From NCBI GenBank assembly GCA_030587605.1, contig JAUQYT010000356.1, positions 1-13,427 of the forward strand: a stretch of 13,427 nucleotides of DNA, given 5' to 3'. The stretch is from Candidatus Njordarchaeum guaymasense. GTDB taxonomy: Archaea; Asgardarchaeota; Njordarchaeia; Njordarchaeales; Njordarchaeaceae. A program made the translations under genes and the position numbers. Of the stretch, positions 1-7,556 are shown in pieces; within the stretch, counting starts at the first letter, position 1, and the number at the start of each line of letters is the position of its first letter. The notes below the pieces were generated by a model. That model was not told the DNA's origin and did not search any database. It saw only the letters and a program-made list of their open reading frames with translations.

Positions 1-42
1 TTCGATCATGTGTTATAATGGATGAATCTGGGAGGTTTTCAA

Positions 43-1197
43 ATGAGTCCAGACATCGCTGAAAACGTGGTTGAAATGCTAAATAAAGCAGCTGTTGACT
101 TTTTGACGATGTTTCCTTGTGAGAGAGTGAAACAGCTCTACGATCTTATCAGCAAGTGTTTCCGACATGTTTCACTGTCCCGGGAAGAGGAAGGAGTCGG
201 AATCTGCGCTGGAGCATCCCTAGCAGGGGCGAGACCTGCTATATTAGTCCAAAGCTCCGGGATAGGAAACATGATTAACGCGCTCTGCTCACTAACTAAA
301 GTCTATCAGTTTCCGCTTTTGATCTTAGTCAGTTGGAGGGGAATCTACAAGGAGAACATATCAGCCCAGGTTCCACTCGGAGAGAGGCTTCTTGCAGTTC
401 TTAGAGCGTTGGACATCAAGTACGTTGCCATTATGAATCAGAAAGATATCTCCTACATAGGGGATGCTGCGAAAGAGGCATTTGAAAACAACTCAACCTG
501 TGCAGTCCTGCTCAACCCTATGATATGGGAAGGGGAGACCCCAGGCCCCACCAGCAAACAAGCAGCCGCCAAGAATGTAAAGAGTCCTCGATTAGTGAAG
601 AACAAGAGAAGGTCTAGGAGACCTCTCTTGACGCGACTGGAAGTGCTTAAGGTTGTTGCCCCTTATCTTGAAGGGAAAGTTGTGGTTTGCAACCTCGGAA
701 TCCCGTGCAAGGAACTCTACTCGGTGAAGCACCAGAAGTCCAACTTCTATATGCTTGGAAGCATGGGTCTAGCATCATCCATAGGACTCGGAATTTCCCT
801 GTTCACTTCAAAGGATGTTGTGGTAATCGAAGGGGATGGAAGCCTTCTGACGAATCTGGGTGCGCTCTCAACTGTAGCGGTCTCCGGTCCGAAGAATCTG
901 ACAATCTTAGCGATAGATAACGGCGTCCACGGGTCAACTGGGAATCAGCCTACAGCGACAAGCTTCTGCGTTGATCTGGAGCAAACTGCGAGAGGACTTG
1001 GAATGAAGAAAACCTACAAGGTCACAGACCGAAAGGAAATCCTGCCAGTATTGAAAGGTCTGAGTAAAGGGCCGAACTTTGTCCACATACTAGCAAAGCC
1101 AGGAAATGCAAATGTTCCTGACCTGCTTCTTAACCCACTTGAAATAAAGGCGAACGTGATGGAAGCTCTAGGAGAATTAAGAAATCGACAACTGTAA
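43..1197 (+). CDS. comDE: Fused sulfopyruvate decarboxylase-like ThDP enzyme (ComD-ComE type)
   Basis: Probable sulfopyruvate decarboxylase, a cytoplasmic ThDP enzyme that converts 3-sulfopyruvate to sulfoacetaldehyde and CO2 (a coenzyme M biosynthesis step in methanogens). The 384-residue chain carries both halves. Residues 1-165 are the pyrimidine-binding (alpha, ComD) half, with REEEGVGICAG at 47-57 supplying the activating Glu. Residues 195-384 are the diphosphate-binding (beta, ComE) half, with GSMGLASSIGLG at 239-250, the GDG at 264-266 and a following IDN at 291-293 (GDG-X26-N Mg/ThDP motif), then GSTGNQPT at 297-304. A basic, Lys/Arg-rich linker near 175-195 joins them. In many methanogens the halves are separate genes. 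The start at 43 is preferred over an in-frame ATG at 22 because GGGAGGT at 30-36 lies 6 bases upstream of it. Phosphonopyruvate decarboxylase is a close alternative, but the motifs read as more ComE-like. A family-level call is firm; the substrate is inferred. Confidence 0.8.
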   Translation: MSPDIAENVVEMLNKAAVDFLTMFPCERVKQLYDLISKCFRHVSLSREEEGVGICAGASLAGARPAILVQSSGIGNMINALCSLTKVYQFPLLILVSWRGIYKENISAQVPLGERLLAVLRALDIKYVAIMNQKDISYIGDAAKEAFENNSTCAVLLNPMIWEGETPGPTSKQAAAKNVKSPRLVKNKRRSRRPLLTRLEVLKVVAPYLEGKVVVCNLGIPCKELYSVKHQKSNFYMLGSMGLASSIGLGISLFTSKDVVVIEGDGSLLTNLGALSTVAVSGPKNLTILAIDNGVHGSTGNQPTATSFCVDLEQTARGLGMKKTYKVTDRKEILPVLKGLSKGPNFVHILAKPGNANVPDLLLNPLEIKANVMEALGELRNRQL

Positions 1198-1314
1198 GCT
1201 TTAAGTGATGGAACAAATCTTAATAGAACGTTATCATACACAGAGAATTCTTATTGCTCCGATTCAGCTTCGGCACGCCGTGAATATGACGAAAACCGTT
1301 GGAGGCTTCAGTGC

Positions 1315-2259
1315 ATGAGGCGGCTCAGGATCGGTCACCTTTCAACCGCGTACCACACGGCTTTTATTCTGATGGGTGGCGACTGGGTTGAGAAGAAAAT
1401 GGGCGCTGAAGCAGTCTGGCGCCTATTTCCAACCGGTCCAGAGATGATTAAGGCATTTATTAGAAGAGAGTTGGACATCGGGTACATTGGGCTTCCCCCG
1501 ACGATGATGGGAATCGACAAAGGTTTGGAAATCAAATGCGTTGCAGGTGGACATGTCGAAGGCACAGTCTTCACGGCGACGAAGAACTTCAAAACGCTCG
1601 GTGAGCTAGGAACCATAGACAAGGTACTGAGCCAATTCAAAGGCAGAACTATAGGAACAACTACGAGAGGCTCAATTCACGACGTGATAATACGACGACT
1701 AATAGATCAAGCTGGACTCAAGGAAAAGGTGAATGTTAAGAATTTCGAGTGGGCTGACTTCATTCTCGAAGCCATGGAGCAGAAAGAAGTTGATGGCGGC
1801 TGCGGCACACCTCCACTAGCTGTTCTCGCCGCGACGTACCTGAGCGGAAGGATAGTTCTGCCGCCGAATGTAATGTGGCCACACAGCCCCAGCTACGGTA
1901 TCGTAGCGACTCACGAGACTATAAGGGATTCCATCGATATGTTGGAAGGATTCCTGAGGTTGCATGAGGAAGCTTGCAACCTCGCAAGAGAGAAGCCCCA
2001 AGAAGCTGCCAAGATGGCTACTAGGGCTATAGGGATACTTGACAAGAATTTCCTGCTAGATGTTCTCAAGGTTTCTCCGAAGTATTGCGCAAGCCTACCT
2101 AAAGAGTACGTAGAGTCAGCTCTAGCATTTGTCCCAGTTCTGCGCGGGATGGGGTACATTTCTAAGCCTCTTGGAAAACCAGATGTGTTCCAGACAGACA
2201 TTATTGAGAGAATTCACAAGGAAAAGCCTCACTACGACGACCCGGGCAAGCTTGGCTAG
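1315..2259 (+). CDS. NMT1/SsuA/TauA-fold substrate-binding-like protein without signal peptide
   Basis: A 314-residue periplasmic-binding-protein fold of the NitT/TauT (NMT1/THI5-like) group, whose members bind small sulfonates, nitrate, taurine or pyrimidines for ABC import. The family pattern is visible: a first strand with LRIGHLSTAYHTAF at 4-17, then a stretch reading ELDIGYIGLPPTMMGI around 53-68, and GGCGTPPLAVLAA in the second lobe. Oddly, the protein begins directly with the first beta-strand. There is no hydrophobic signal or lipobox, and no permease or ATPase gene is adjacent, so it may be cytoplasmic and act as a sensor or enzyme rather than a transporter part. GGAGG at 1301-1305 lies 9 bases before the ATG, and no in-frame upstream start exists. 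It follows the sulfopyruvate decarboxylase gene by 117 bases on the same strand, and ends 5 bases from the convergent sulfur-carrier gene. The ligand is unknown; a sulfonate is a guess from context. Confidence 0.72.
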   Translation: MRRLRIGHLSTAYHTAFILMGGDWVEKKMGAEAVWRLFPTGPEMIKAFIRRELDIGYIGLPPTMMGIDKGLEIKCVAGGHVEGTVFTATKNFKTLGELGTIDKVLSQFKGRTIGTTTRGSIHDVIIRRLIDQAGLKEKVNVKNFEWADFILEAMEQKEVDGGCGTPPLAVLAATYLSGRIVLPPNVMWPHSPSYGIVATHETIRDSIDMLEGFLRLHEEACNLAREKPQEAAKMATRAIGILDKNFLLDVLKVSPKYCASLPKEYVESALAFVPVLRGMGYISKPLGKPDVFQTDIIERIHKEKPHYDDPGKLG

Positions 2260-2264
2260 TCGAA

Positions 2265-2549
2265 TCAGCCGCCGGCAACAGGAGGCATTATTGCAAGAAC
2301 ACTTCCACTCTTGAGCCTTGTTTTGAAGCCATCTGATCCTTCGATGTTGCGCCCATCCACGAAGAACAGCAATCTCAACCCTCTGTGCTCTCTTCCCGAG
2401 AAAATGTATCGTTCAAATTCATTCCCGTATCTCGCGCCTAGAGTCTTAAGCACGTCTTCTACTGTCGAACCTTCCTCCGCATTCATTTTTTCCTCACGCG
2501 TCCCTGTTAGGTCACGTAGCACCGTGAAGTAGCGGATGATGATCTCCAT
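2265..2549 (-). CDS. MoaD/ThiS-family ubiquitin-like sulfur carrier
   Basis: A 94-residue beta-grasp protein of the MoaD/ThiS family. It opens with MEIIIRYFTVLRDLTGTREE, the usual first hairpin, and ends in ...MPPVAGG. The free C-terminal Gly-Gly is the residue pair that is adenylated and thiocarboxylated in sulfur carriers, delivering sulfur to molybdopterin, thiazole, tungsten cofactor or tRNA; archaeal SAMPs share the fold. No E1-like, MoaE or ThiF partner lies in the window, so the acceptor cannot be told. The in-frame ATG at 2558 abuts a GAGGAG ribosome site, while the ATG at 2549 lies about 9 bases downstream of it, so 2549 is chosen. The gene is divergent from the rubredoxin fusion and convergent with the binding-protein gene. 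The neighbourhood with sulfopyruvate decarboxylase makes a role in sulfur insertion into a small molecule worth considering. Confidence 0.82.
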   Translation of the reverse strand: MEIIIRYFTVLRDLTGTREEKMNAEEGSTVEDVLKTLGARYGNEFERYIFSGREHRGLRLLFFVDGRNIEGSDGFKTRLKSGSVLAIMPPVAGG

Positions 2550-2584
2550 GCTTGACATCTCCTCTGTTGGAACGAGCTTTTAAC

Positions 2585-2592
2585 CTATATAA
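2585..2592. promoter_or_regulatory. Possible TATA box between the sulfur-carrier and rubredoxin genes
   Basis: CTATATAA lies in the 164-base divergent gap. Read leftward, it sits about 38 bases before the sulfur-carrier ATG, which would place transcription start near the ribosome site. Read rightward, it would leave a leader of roughly 100 bases before the flavin reductase ATG. The core is nearly palindromic, so it could serve either or both directions. This is pattern recognition only. Confidence 0.4.
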
Positions 2593-2713
2593 GCCTCACG
2601 TGTGCACGAACGAATCGAATGCACCGGCAATTGTTCCTACGGTCATGGAAAAGTTAATTAGCCTTTCATACAATTTGACGCCGTGGCGATATTCCGCTTC
2701 ACGGAGGAATAAG

Positions 2714-3460
2714 ATGAACCTAGACACTTTTCGCAAGATCTGCTGTGGCATGTTCATCGTGTCTTCCAAGAAAGACGGGAAATTCAACGGGCAGATCTGC
2801 AACTCGGTATTTCAGGTTACCGGTGAACCGCCAGAGATCGTTGCCAGCATAAACAAGAAGAACTTGACACACGAGTATATCCGAACAAGTAAGGTCTTCG
2901 CTGCTTCAATCTTATCGGAAGAGACACCAATGACCCAGATAGGAACCTTCGGTTTCAAGTCTGGTCGAGACATAGACAAGCTCAAAGACATCAAATACAA
3001 GGTTGGCGTGACGGGTGCTCCCGTGGTTTTGGAGAACGCTGTTGGCTATTTCGAATCAGAGGTCATCGGTAGCCTGGATTGTGGAACTCACACCGTTTTC
3101 CTTGGAAGAGTAGTCGACGCGGACATCGTAAATCCCGACGCGCAACCAATGACATACGACTACTATCATCAAGTGAAGAAGGGACTTACCCCCAAGACAG
3201 CTGCAACCTACATCAAGGAACAAAAGGAAGAGGAGGTTGGAGAAATGGCGAAGAAAACACCTGCTGCCAAACCAGCCAAGGCGGCTGCCCAGCCAAAGAT
3301 GTCGAAGTATAAGTGTTCAGTCTGCGGGTACATATACGACCCGGCAAAGGGTGACCCCGACTCTGGTGTAAAGCCCGGAACACCCTTTGAGAAACTTCCG
3401 GATGACTGGGTTTGCCCCGTGTGCGGAGCAGCTAAGACAGAGTTCGAAAAACTTGATTGA
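2714..3460 (+). CDS. hrb: High-molecular-weight rubredoxin (flavin reductase-like domain fused to rubredoxin)
   Basis: A 248-residue electron-transfer protein. Residues 1-150 form a split-barrel FMN flavin-reductase domain, with FNGQICNSVFQVTGEPP at 24-40, INKKNLTHE at 46-54 and FGFKSGRDID at 79-88. This pattern is typical of the Hrb proteins known from acetogens such as Moorella. An Ala/Lys/Pro-rich linker (about 178-198) leads to a rubredoxin domain with CSVC at 201-204 and CPVC at 234-237, the four cysteines that bind one iron. Such proteins pass electrons from NAD(P)H through flavin and rubredoxin to oxygen- or NO-reducing flavodiiron proteins or peroxidases. The frame is open upstream to 2552, but that stretch resembles nothing. 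GGAGGA at 2703-2708 sits 5 bases before the ATG at 2714, giving the family's expected N-terminus. A hairpin terminator follows. A second ribosome site inside the gene could yield rubredoxin alone. Confidence 0.9.
   Translation: MNLDTFRKICCGMFIVSSKKDGKFNGQICNSVFQVTGEPPEIVASINKKNLTHEYIRTSKVFAASILSEETPMTQIGTFGFKSGRDIDKLKDIKYKVGVTGAPVVLENAVGYFESEVIGSLDCGTHTVFLGRVVDADIVNPDAQPMTYDYYHQVKKGLTPKTAATYIKEQKEEEVGEMAKKTPAAKPAKAAAQPKMSKYKCSVCGYIYDPAKGDPDSGVKPGTPFEKLPDDWVCPVCGAAKTEFEKLD
3231..3247 (+). promoter_or_regulatory. Internal ribosome-binding site and ATG at the domain boundary of the rubredoxin fusion
   Basis: AGGAGG at 3231-3236 is followed after 8 bases by an in-frame ATG at 3245-3247. This is as good as any start in the window. 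Initiation here would make a 71-residue product: the Ala/Lys/Pro linker plus the complete four-cysteine rubredoxin domain, without the flavin domain. The hexamer also encodes Glu-Glu-Val within the fusion, so chance cannot be excluded. Confidence 0.35.
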
Positions 3461-3462
3461 AA

Positions 3463-3523
3463 CATCTGCCATAGATAGAGCAGAAGTGTTGCTCGGCAGA
3501 TGCACCCTTCTTTTCTCTTTTTC
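3463..3523 (+). terminator. Hairpin plus T-rich terminator after the rubredoxin fusion
   Basis: CATCTGCC at 3463-3470 pairs with GGCAGATG at 3495-3502. Nested inside, GAGCA at 3478-3482 pairs with TGCTC at 3490-3494 around a 7-base loop, leaving a one-sided 7-base bulge. A pyrimidine-rich, T-heavy tract follows through about 3523. Position and shape fit transcription termination for the rightward gene. Confidence 0.65.
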
Positions 3524-3567
3524 GTTTATCGGAACTCCAAGTTGATGAACCTTATGGGTATTTTCTG

Positions 3568-4428
3568 TTAGTTCTCTTCTTGTGTTGCGATTCTCTTCCT
3601 AAGTTCCTCCGCAAATTTCGGGTCTGTGTATGCCTTCAAGCGCGCGATCGTCGTGTCGTAGTTGTCGACCTCTTCCTCCTCCAATGTCACGTAATAGTTT
3701 GCAGAAGGATCAATATCATTCAACATCCCGATCAATGTTATCCTCTCTTCCACTGGCATAATCCTTTCATCTGTCATTGCCGCAGCCTTGGCGTCGATAC
3801 TCTCATTGAGAAGATATTTTAGCGCCTTGAATGGTAACTCATAGAATTTTCCAATTGCTCCAGTTCTTCTAGTAAAGCCTTCTGGAGTCGCTGCCTTGAA
3901 TGAAACTCTGACGTAAAGCTTCTTCTTGAATTCAGCTAATTGCTTCGCGTAAGCTCGGTCGCTGCCAATAAGGATACCATTTGTCTCCAAGATGAAAAGG
4001 GGGTACTTCGATTCCATGACCTCTCGCAGGACAGGTATAAGGTGGTCTTTTGCCAAGGTTGGTTCGCAGCCTGAGAGGCGGAGCTTCTCAACCCTCAGAC
4101 CTTTGAAGCGCTCCCAGCCTGGAGACGTTATTCCAGCCTCGGCTACTATGAAGAGTCTTTCAGCTACTCTCTTCGGGGAGTAGAATTCGCCGAATATGTC
4201 TGGGAAGTCTCTTGACCAGTTTCCCCAACAGTAGATGCAACGCAGGCAACAACCCACGGCGTACCCTGTGGCGATTCCTCTGTATACGGGGGCTGAGTAG
4301 ATTCCGGCATACTTTCTCTCAAGCCCTTCTGGACCTTTCCTGGTGACTATTCTTTCCGTCTCTTTTGCCAGCTCTACCGGGTCGAAAGGCTCGAATCCCG
4401 GAGCCAAAAAGCGCTGGTAATTCCTCAT
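3568..4428 (-). CDS. Radical SAM domain protein of unassigned function
   Basis: A 286-residue radical S-adenosylmethionine protein. The cluster-binding motif C-X3-C-X2-C is at residues 60, 64 and 67 (VGCCLRCIYCW), with an extra cysteine at 61. The aromatic residue before the last Cys is typical. An SGCEPTL segment near 119-125 corresponds to the GGEP strand that contacts SAM, and FILETNGI near 145-152 to the next barrel strand. The layout resembles activase-like or MoaA/PqqE-related barrels. The C-terminal third is Glu/Asp-rich and lacks the extra cysteines of a SPASM cluster domain, so an auxiliary cluster is unlikely. No glycyl-radical partner or peptide substrate gene is visible. ATG at 4428 is chosen; a GTG at 4437 would add three residues, and neither has a convincing ribosome site, so a leaderless message is possible. 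It lies 126 bases downstream of the leftward ThDP enzyme gene and could share its transcript. Confidence 0.8.
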   Translation of the reverse strand: MRNYQRFLAPGFEPFDPVELAKETERIVTRKGPEGLERKYAGIYSAPVYRGIATGYAVGCCLRCIYCWGNWSRDFPDIFGEFYSPKRVAERLFIVAEAGITSPGWERFKGLRVEKLRLSGCEPTLAKDHLIPVLREVMESKYPLFILETNGILIGSDRAYAKQLAEFKKKLYVRVSFKAATPEGFTRRTGAIGKFYELPFKALKYLLNESIDAKAAAMTDERIMPVEERITLIGMLNDIDPSANYYVTLEEEEVDNYDTTIARLKAYTDPKFAEELRKRIATQEEN

Positions 4429-4554
4429 CTCAACCACAGCGACCGCGGCGGAATTGTTACCCCTAAGTACTAGATGAGTTCCAGACTAAAAACATCTCGG
4501 GGAGCCTGCAAAAACCTCGAGCTCAGACTGAAGACTTTTCGTGGGCAGATGAGA

Positions 4555-6255
4555 TCAGGTCCTTGCCTTCTTTGCCCCCACTTCCCTCAGTCTCATTGCT
4601 GCCTTAATATTCATAGGCGGATACACTGTAGAGTCTACCTGAACGTCGATGACGGCTGGTTTTCCGCAATCCAATGCATTCTTGATTGAATCAACTATTT
4701 CACCAGGCCTCTCAACTCTAATACCGTGGGCCCCAAAGTTCTGTGCGACCTTAGCGAAGTCAGGGTTACTGTAATCGCTGCCGAATTCTGTTCCGAAAGT
4801 TGTCTTTTGGAACATTTTTGGCGCGAGATAGCAGTTGTTATTCACAATTACTGTCACAACGTTGAAACAGCATCTTACTGCTGTCTCCAGATCTTGGATA
4901 GTCATCATGAAGTCCCCATCCCCCACGACGCACAACACCGTTTCTTCAGGTTTCGCGGCCTTCGCACCAATTGCTGCTGGAAAAGCAAAGCCCATCGAGC
5001 CGATATTTACAGAGGAAATGAAGGTCCTCGGATAGATTATCCGTGTGTAGGCGACGAGGAAGACGTGGTGTAGCCCAGCTCCTCCGACGACTATGGAACT
5101 CCTTGGAATCGCTTTCTGTATGTCCTGAATCAAGCGCTGAGGTTTGATTGGAACCTTGTCAAGGTCTTTGTCAGAAAAAGCGAGCTTCGACCAAGTCTCC
5201 TTCTTCCTCCTGATCCTATCCAGCCACGCTGATGACCTGTTCTTTGTTCCCTTCGATTCCATTATCTTATTCATCTTGGAGAGAACGGCTCTGGCGTCGC
5301 CCACTATCCCATATCTGTACTGGATGTTTTTACCTAATGCCCAGGGATCAATGTTGATTTGAATGGTCTCCGCTTTGATCGGAGACGTGAAGTTATAGGT
5401 GGTCAGAGATGAGAAGGTGCAACCTACTCCGAGGATAACGTCCGCTTCCTCTAGAGCCTCATCGGCCGCGCTGTTTCCACCGTACCATCCACCTACTCCC
5501 AATGCAAGTGGGTGATCTTCGGGGAAGACTCCTCTCCCATTCTGCGTCGTGGTCACAGGTATTTGAAGTCTCTCCGCTAGAATTTTGACCTGCTCAGAAG
5601 CGCTTGACCAAACAACCCCACCCCCACACAAGATAACCGGTCTATCAGCGCTTAACAGCCGCTCCGTAGCTTCTGTGAGGATCTCCAATGGTGATGTTAT
5701 TGTGGGAGATTCGATCTCCTCTACTAAGGGAGCTGGATCAATGTCTCCCACATCATTATACATGTCTTCAGGCATCTCAACCAACACGGGCCCAGGTCTG
5801 CCTGACCGTGCCAAGTAGAAAGCGTGGCCGATGATTCTCGGAATGTCTTCGACGCGTTCTATGCGCTCACAAGACTTGGTGTAGGGCTTAAGCACCCCAA
5901 ACTGGTTCGCTTCACCGAAAATTTCGCGCCCAATAAGATTTCTGTTAACTTGACCGGCGAGAAGGACGACGGGAGAAGAGTCTCTGTAAGCGTCTGCTAT
6001 GCTGAGCACGCCATTCAGCGTCCCAGGACCGGAGTGCATCTGGCAGACACCGACCTTCCCACCTGCACGAGCGTAGCCATCTGCCATGCTGCCTGCACCG
6101 CGCTCGTGTCTTGCAACGACATACTTTATGCTCGACTCTTTGCTGAGTGCCGACAGGAAACCCGCGACTGATGTGCCACAAACTCCGAAGACATATTCAA
6201 CATTGTTTCTTACAAGCGCATCCACAATTGCCTTGTTACCTTTTGTAGAAACCAT
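4555..6255 (-). CDS. Acetolactate synthase-like ThDP-dependent enzyme, catalytic subunit type
   Basis: A 566-residue, three-domain ThDP enzyme of the acetolactate synthase/benzoylformate decarboxylase superfamily. The N-terminal pyrimidine domain has the activating Glu51 in RHERGAGSMADGYAR (49-63) and SGPGTLNGVLSIADAY (75-90). The central domain covers about 185-330. The C-terminal domain has GSMGFAFPAAIGAKAA (419-434) and the Mg/diphosphate motif from GDG at 445-447 to NNN at 472-474. The superfamily condenses or decarboxylates 2-oxoacids. No ilvN-type regulatory subunit or other branched-chain amino acid gene is near, so biosynthetic acetolactate synthase is not assured. An AGGAGG site at 6268-6263 is 7 bases before the ATG at 6255; a GTG one codon earlier is less well spaced. 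Sulfoacetaldehyde acetyltransferase was considered because of the sulfopyruvate decarboxylase nearby, but its characteristic HEGSGGMMADGY region differs. Class is certain, substrate unknown. Confidence 0.82.
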   Translation of the reverse strand: MVSTKGNKAIVDALVRNNVEYVFGVCGTSVAGFLSALSKESSIKYVVARHERGAGSMADGYARAGGKVGVCQMHSGPGTLNGVLSIADAYRDSSPVVLLAGQVNRNLIGREIFGEANQFGVLKPYTKSCERIERVEDIPRIIGHAFYLARSGRPGPVLVEMPEDMYNDVGDIDPAPLVEEIESPTITSPLEILTEATERLLSADRPVILCGGGVVWSSASEQVKILAERLQIPVTTTQNGRGVFPEDHPLALGVGGWYGGNSAADEALEEADVILGVGCTFSSLTTYNFTSPIKAETIQINIDPWALGKNIQYRYGIVGDARAVLSKMNKIMESKGTKNRSSAWLDRIRRKKETWSKLAFSDKDLDKVPIKPQRLIQDIQKAIPRSSIVVGGAGLHHVFLVAYTRIIYPRTFISSVNIGSMGFAFPAAIGAKAAKPEETVLCVVGDGDFMMTIQDLETAVRCCFNVVTVIVNNNCYLAPKMFQKTTFGTEFGSDYSNPDFAKVAQNFGAHGIRVERPGEIVDSIKNALDCGKPAVIDVQVDSTVYPPMNIKAAMRLREVGAKKART

Positions 6256-6520
6256 CACCTAGCCTCCTAAACGTTCCCTTATTCTTACAACCAGTCGCTC
6301 GCTTGGATTCTGTCATCTTGCCGCTGTGAGTCTACATTTCTTTAGCAATATGAGTCGTATGATCGCGCTCCATCATTCAAATCATCCACAAGTCAGATTC
6401 ACAGTCCTTGTTAAAAGCTCTTCTTGCTTCTATTTATCACTTCTTATTCTCTTCGCGGAAACCGGACAGAAAAGAAAAACTTGAAATATCCTATCAGACA
6501 ATCACTCATAAGGAGAGGTT

Positions 6521-7468
6521 ATGTTGACAAGGATCTACTTCACGTCGGATATCCATGGAAGCGAAGTCTGCTGGAAGAAGTTCCTCAATGCCGGAAAATT
6601 CTACAAGTCAGATGTATCTATAATGGGCGGGGACATCACAGGAAAACTGATTGTCCCAATAGTCGAAGCTGGCGGAGGAAAATACGAGGCCCAAATATTC
6701 GGGAAGAATATGGTGCTGAAGTCGCAGAAAGAAGTAAACGAACTGAAAGATAGGATCAAGTCTGCAGGCTACTACCCGTATATGTGTAACGACAAAGAAT
6801 ACGAGGAACTTGCAAACAGCGAAGAAGAACGTAACAAACTTTTCGATAAACTGATCAGTGACGGAATAAAAAGATGGATGGAGATTGCAGACAAGAAACT
6901 CGATGGAAGCATAAAAGTATACGTCTCACCAGGAAACGATGATAGGCCCATCATCGACCCCATACTTGACTCGAGTGAGAAGATTATCAATCCCGAAGAG
7001 AAAATTGTACAAGTAGACAAACACCACTCTATGATTACTTCAGGATGGACAAACCCAACTCCGTGGAACACCGCGAGAGAAGAGCCTGAAGAAAAGCTTC
7101 TCCCACGCTTCGAGAGGCTCTTCAAACTCACAGACGACTACAACCATCTTATCGTTAATCTACATGCCCCACCGTTCAAGTCAGGGCTCGATACTGCTCC
7201 AAAACTATCCAAGGACTTGACCCCAGTTGTATCTGGTGGGCAACCGATGACGATTCCAGTTGGCAGCACATCGGTTTATGACTTGATAAGACGCTACCAG
7301 CCTAAACTTGGGCTTCACGGGCACGTCCATGAAGCGCCTGGGGTCGCGAGAATAGGCAGAACCATATGCTGCAATCCCGGTTCAGAGTATGGGGAGGGAA
7401 TATTAAGAGGGTTCATCGTAGACCTGGAAAAGGACTCGGTATCTAAGTATTGGAAGGTTGAAGGGTAG
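6521..7468 (+). CDS. Calcineurin-like metallophosphoesterase
   Basis: A 315-residue two-metal phosphoesterase. All signature blocks are present in order: D10 and H12 (SDIHGS), D38 (GGDITG), N139 (PGNDD), H215 (NLHAPP), and H268/H270 (GHVHE). A CNPGSEYGEGIL stretch near 284-295 is typical of archaeal members. Between the second and third blocks lies a long charged, probably helical insert (about 65-130) that is larger than in minimal phosphodiesterases. Substrate cannot be read from sequence; relatives cleave cyclic nucleotides, dinucleotides, nucleic acids or phosphoproteins. AGGAG at 6511-6515 lies 5 bases before the ATG. The gene begins about 265 bases from the divergent ThDP enzyme. It is followed after 88 bases, with no obvious terminator, by the nucleotidyltransferase-like gene, so the two may be co-transcribed. 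That pairing raises the possibility that it removes what the transferase adds; this is inference only. Confidence 0.85.
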   Translation: MLTRIYFTSDIHGSEVCWKKFLNAGKFYKSDVSIMGGDITGKLIVPIVEAGGGKYEAQIFGKNMVLKSQKEVNELKDRIKSAGYYPYMCNDKEYEELANSEEERNKLFDKLISDGIKRWMEIADKKLDGSIKVYVSPGNDDRPIIDPILDSSEKIINPEEKIVQVDKHHSMITSGWTNPTPWNTAREEPEEKLLPRFERLFKLTDDYNHLIVNLHAPPFKSGLDTAPKLSKDLTPVVSGGQPMTIPVGSTSVYDLIRRYQPKLGLHGHVHEAPGVARIGRTICCNPGSEYGEGILRGFIVDLEKDSVSKYWKVEG

Positions 7469-7556
7469 CCTACACAATTAGTGATGGGCTGCAGACTGTT
7501 TCGAGACGATAGGGCTATCTTATCGCAATTAGCGGTTGCATCAGATGTGAACTAGG

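Noticed and set aside
22..42. Earlier in-frame ATG for the sulfopyruvate decarboxylase
   Set aside because: The GGGAGGT ribosome site lies downstream of this ATG and is properly spaced only for the ATG at 43.
2552..2713. N-terminal extension of 54 codons on the flavin reductase-rubredoxin frame
   Set aside because: It resembles no domain, overlaps the divergent gene's start region, and a well-spaced ribosome site supports the ATG at 2714, which gives the family's normal N-terminus.
4555..6255. Sulfoacetaldehyde acetyltransferase (Xsc) as identity of the large ThDP enzyme
   Set aside because: Attractive given the sulfopyruvate decarboxylase, but the region around the activating Glu reads RHERGAGSMADGYAR rather than the Xsc-type HEGSGGMMADGY.
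6424..6753. Open frame of 109 codons across the start of the metallophosphoesterase
   Set aside because: It overlaps a protein with all family motifs in another frame and has an unremarkable, basic composition.
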